5,154 bases of DNA from NCBI GenBank assembly GCA_902494565.1, contig CABUTN010000071.1, positions 1-5,154 of the forward strand, read 5' to 3'. The translations under genes were made by a program, and so were the position numbers. The notes beneath the pieces were generated by a model. That model ran no database searches and was not told where the DNA came from. It was given only the letters and a program-made list of their open reading frames with translations. Every line of letters starts with the position of its first letter. The first letter of the stretch is position 1. Positions 5,123-5,154 of the stretch are shown here, piece after piece. The DNA is from an uncultured Collinsella sp. (lineage in GTDB: Bacteria > Actinomycetota > Coriobacteriia > Coriobacteriales > Coriobacteriaceae).

Positions 5123-5154
5123 TTAGAGAGCGGGTGGGAGGGTGTCGAGGAGGG
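5123..5154 (-). CDS. Possible 3' end of an upstream minus-strand gene (partial)
   Basis: Read on the minus strand, this edge gives an open frame ending in LLDTLPPAL and a TAA stop (complement of 5123-5125), directly before the inverted repeat. A stop immediately followed by a terminator-like hairpin is what a gene end looks like. Only ten codons are visible, so the family cannot be named and chance is not excluded. If real, the gene would precede aroQ in the same direction. Confidence 0.35.
   Translation of the reverse strand, partial: LLDTLPPAL

Overview
The window is ordinary chromosomal DNA from a high-GC Gram-positive bacterium, most likely a member of the Coriobacteriia such as Collinsella. 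This placement is an inference. It rests on the high GC content, AAGGAG-type ribosome binding sites, TATACT-like -10 boxes, a fused RmlC-RmlD protein of the actinobacterial/bifidobacterial type, and a TagGH/Wzm-Wzt style exporter. No mobile element, CRISPR array or phage gene is visible.

Layout: bases 1-71 are a short leader. Bases 72-1526 (+) encode a fused dTDP-4-dehydrorhamnose 3,5-epimerase/reductase that makes dTDP-L-rhamnose. A perfect 13-bp hairpin terminator (1549-1578) separates it from a convergent gene (1629-2600, -) for a family 2 glycosyltransferase with two C-terminal membrane segments. This resembles the enzymes that load a sugar onto undecaprenyl phosphate. A 160-bp divergent promoter region (2601-2760) then drives the glycosyltransferase leftward and an ABC-2 polysaccharide exporter rightward. 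The exporter consists of a permease (2761-3606) and an ATPase (3618-4385), whose ribosome binding site overlaps the permease stop codon.

A tRNA-Arg(UCU) gene (4440-4516) follows, with its own consensus -10 box, a leader hairpin and a strong terminator. A convergent aroQ gene (4621-5058, -) for type II 3-dehydroquinase comes next, in the shikimate pathway. Just upstream of aroQ is a perfect 16-bp inverted repeat (5080-5120), and at the window edge is the probable last codon stretch of another minus-strand gene.

The first four protein genes fit one task: assembly and export of a rhamnose-containing cell-wall polysaccharide. RmlCD supplies the activated sugar, the Wzm/Wzt pair moves the finished lipid-linked chain across the membrane, and the glycosyltransferase may supply a lipid-linked sugar for side-group decoration. 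The rhamnosyltransferases that would build the chain are not in the window. I see no convincing previously undescribed system. The items most worth a second look are the inverted repeat upstream of aroQ, the altered epimerase active site, the two stem mismatches in the tRNA, and the codon-use contrast between rmlCD and its neighbours.
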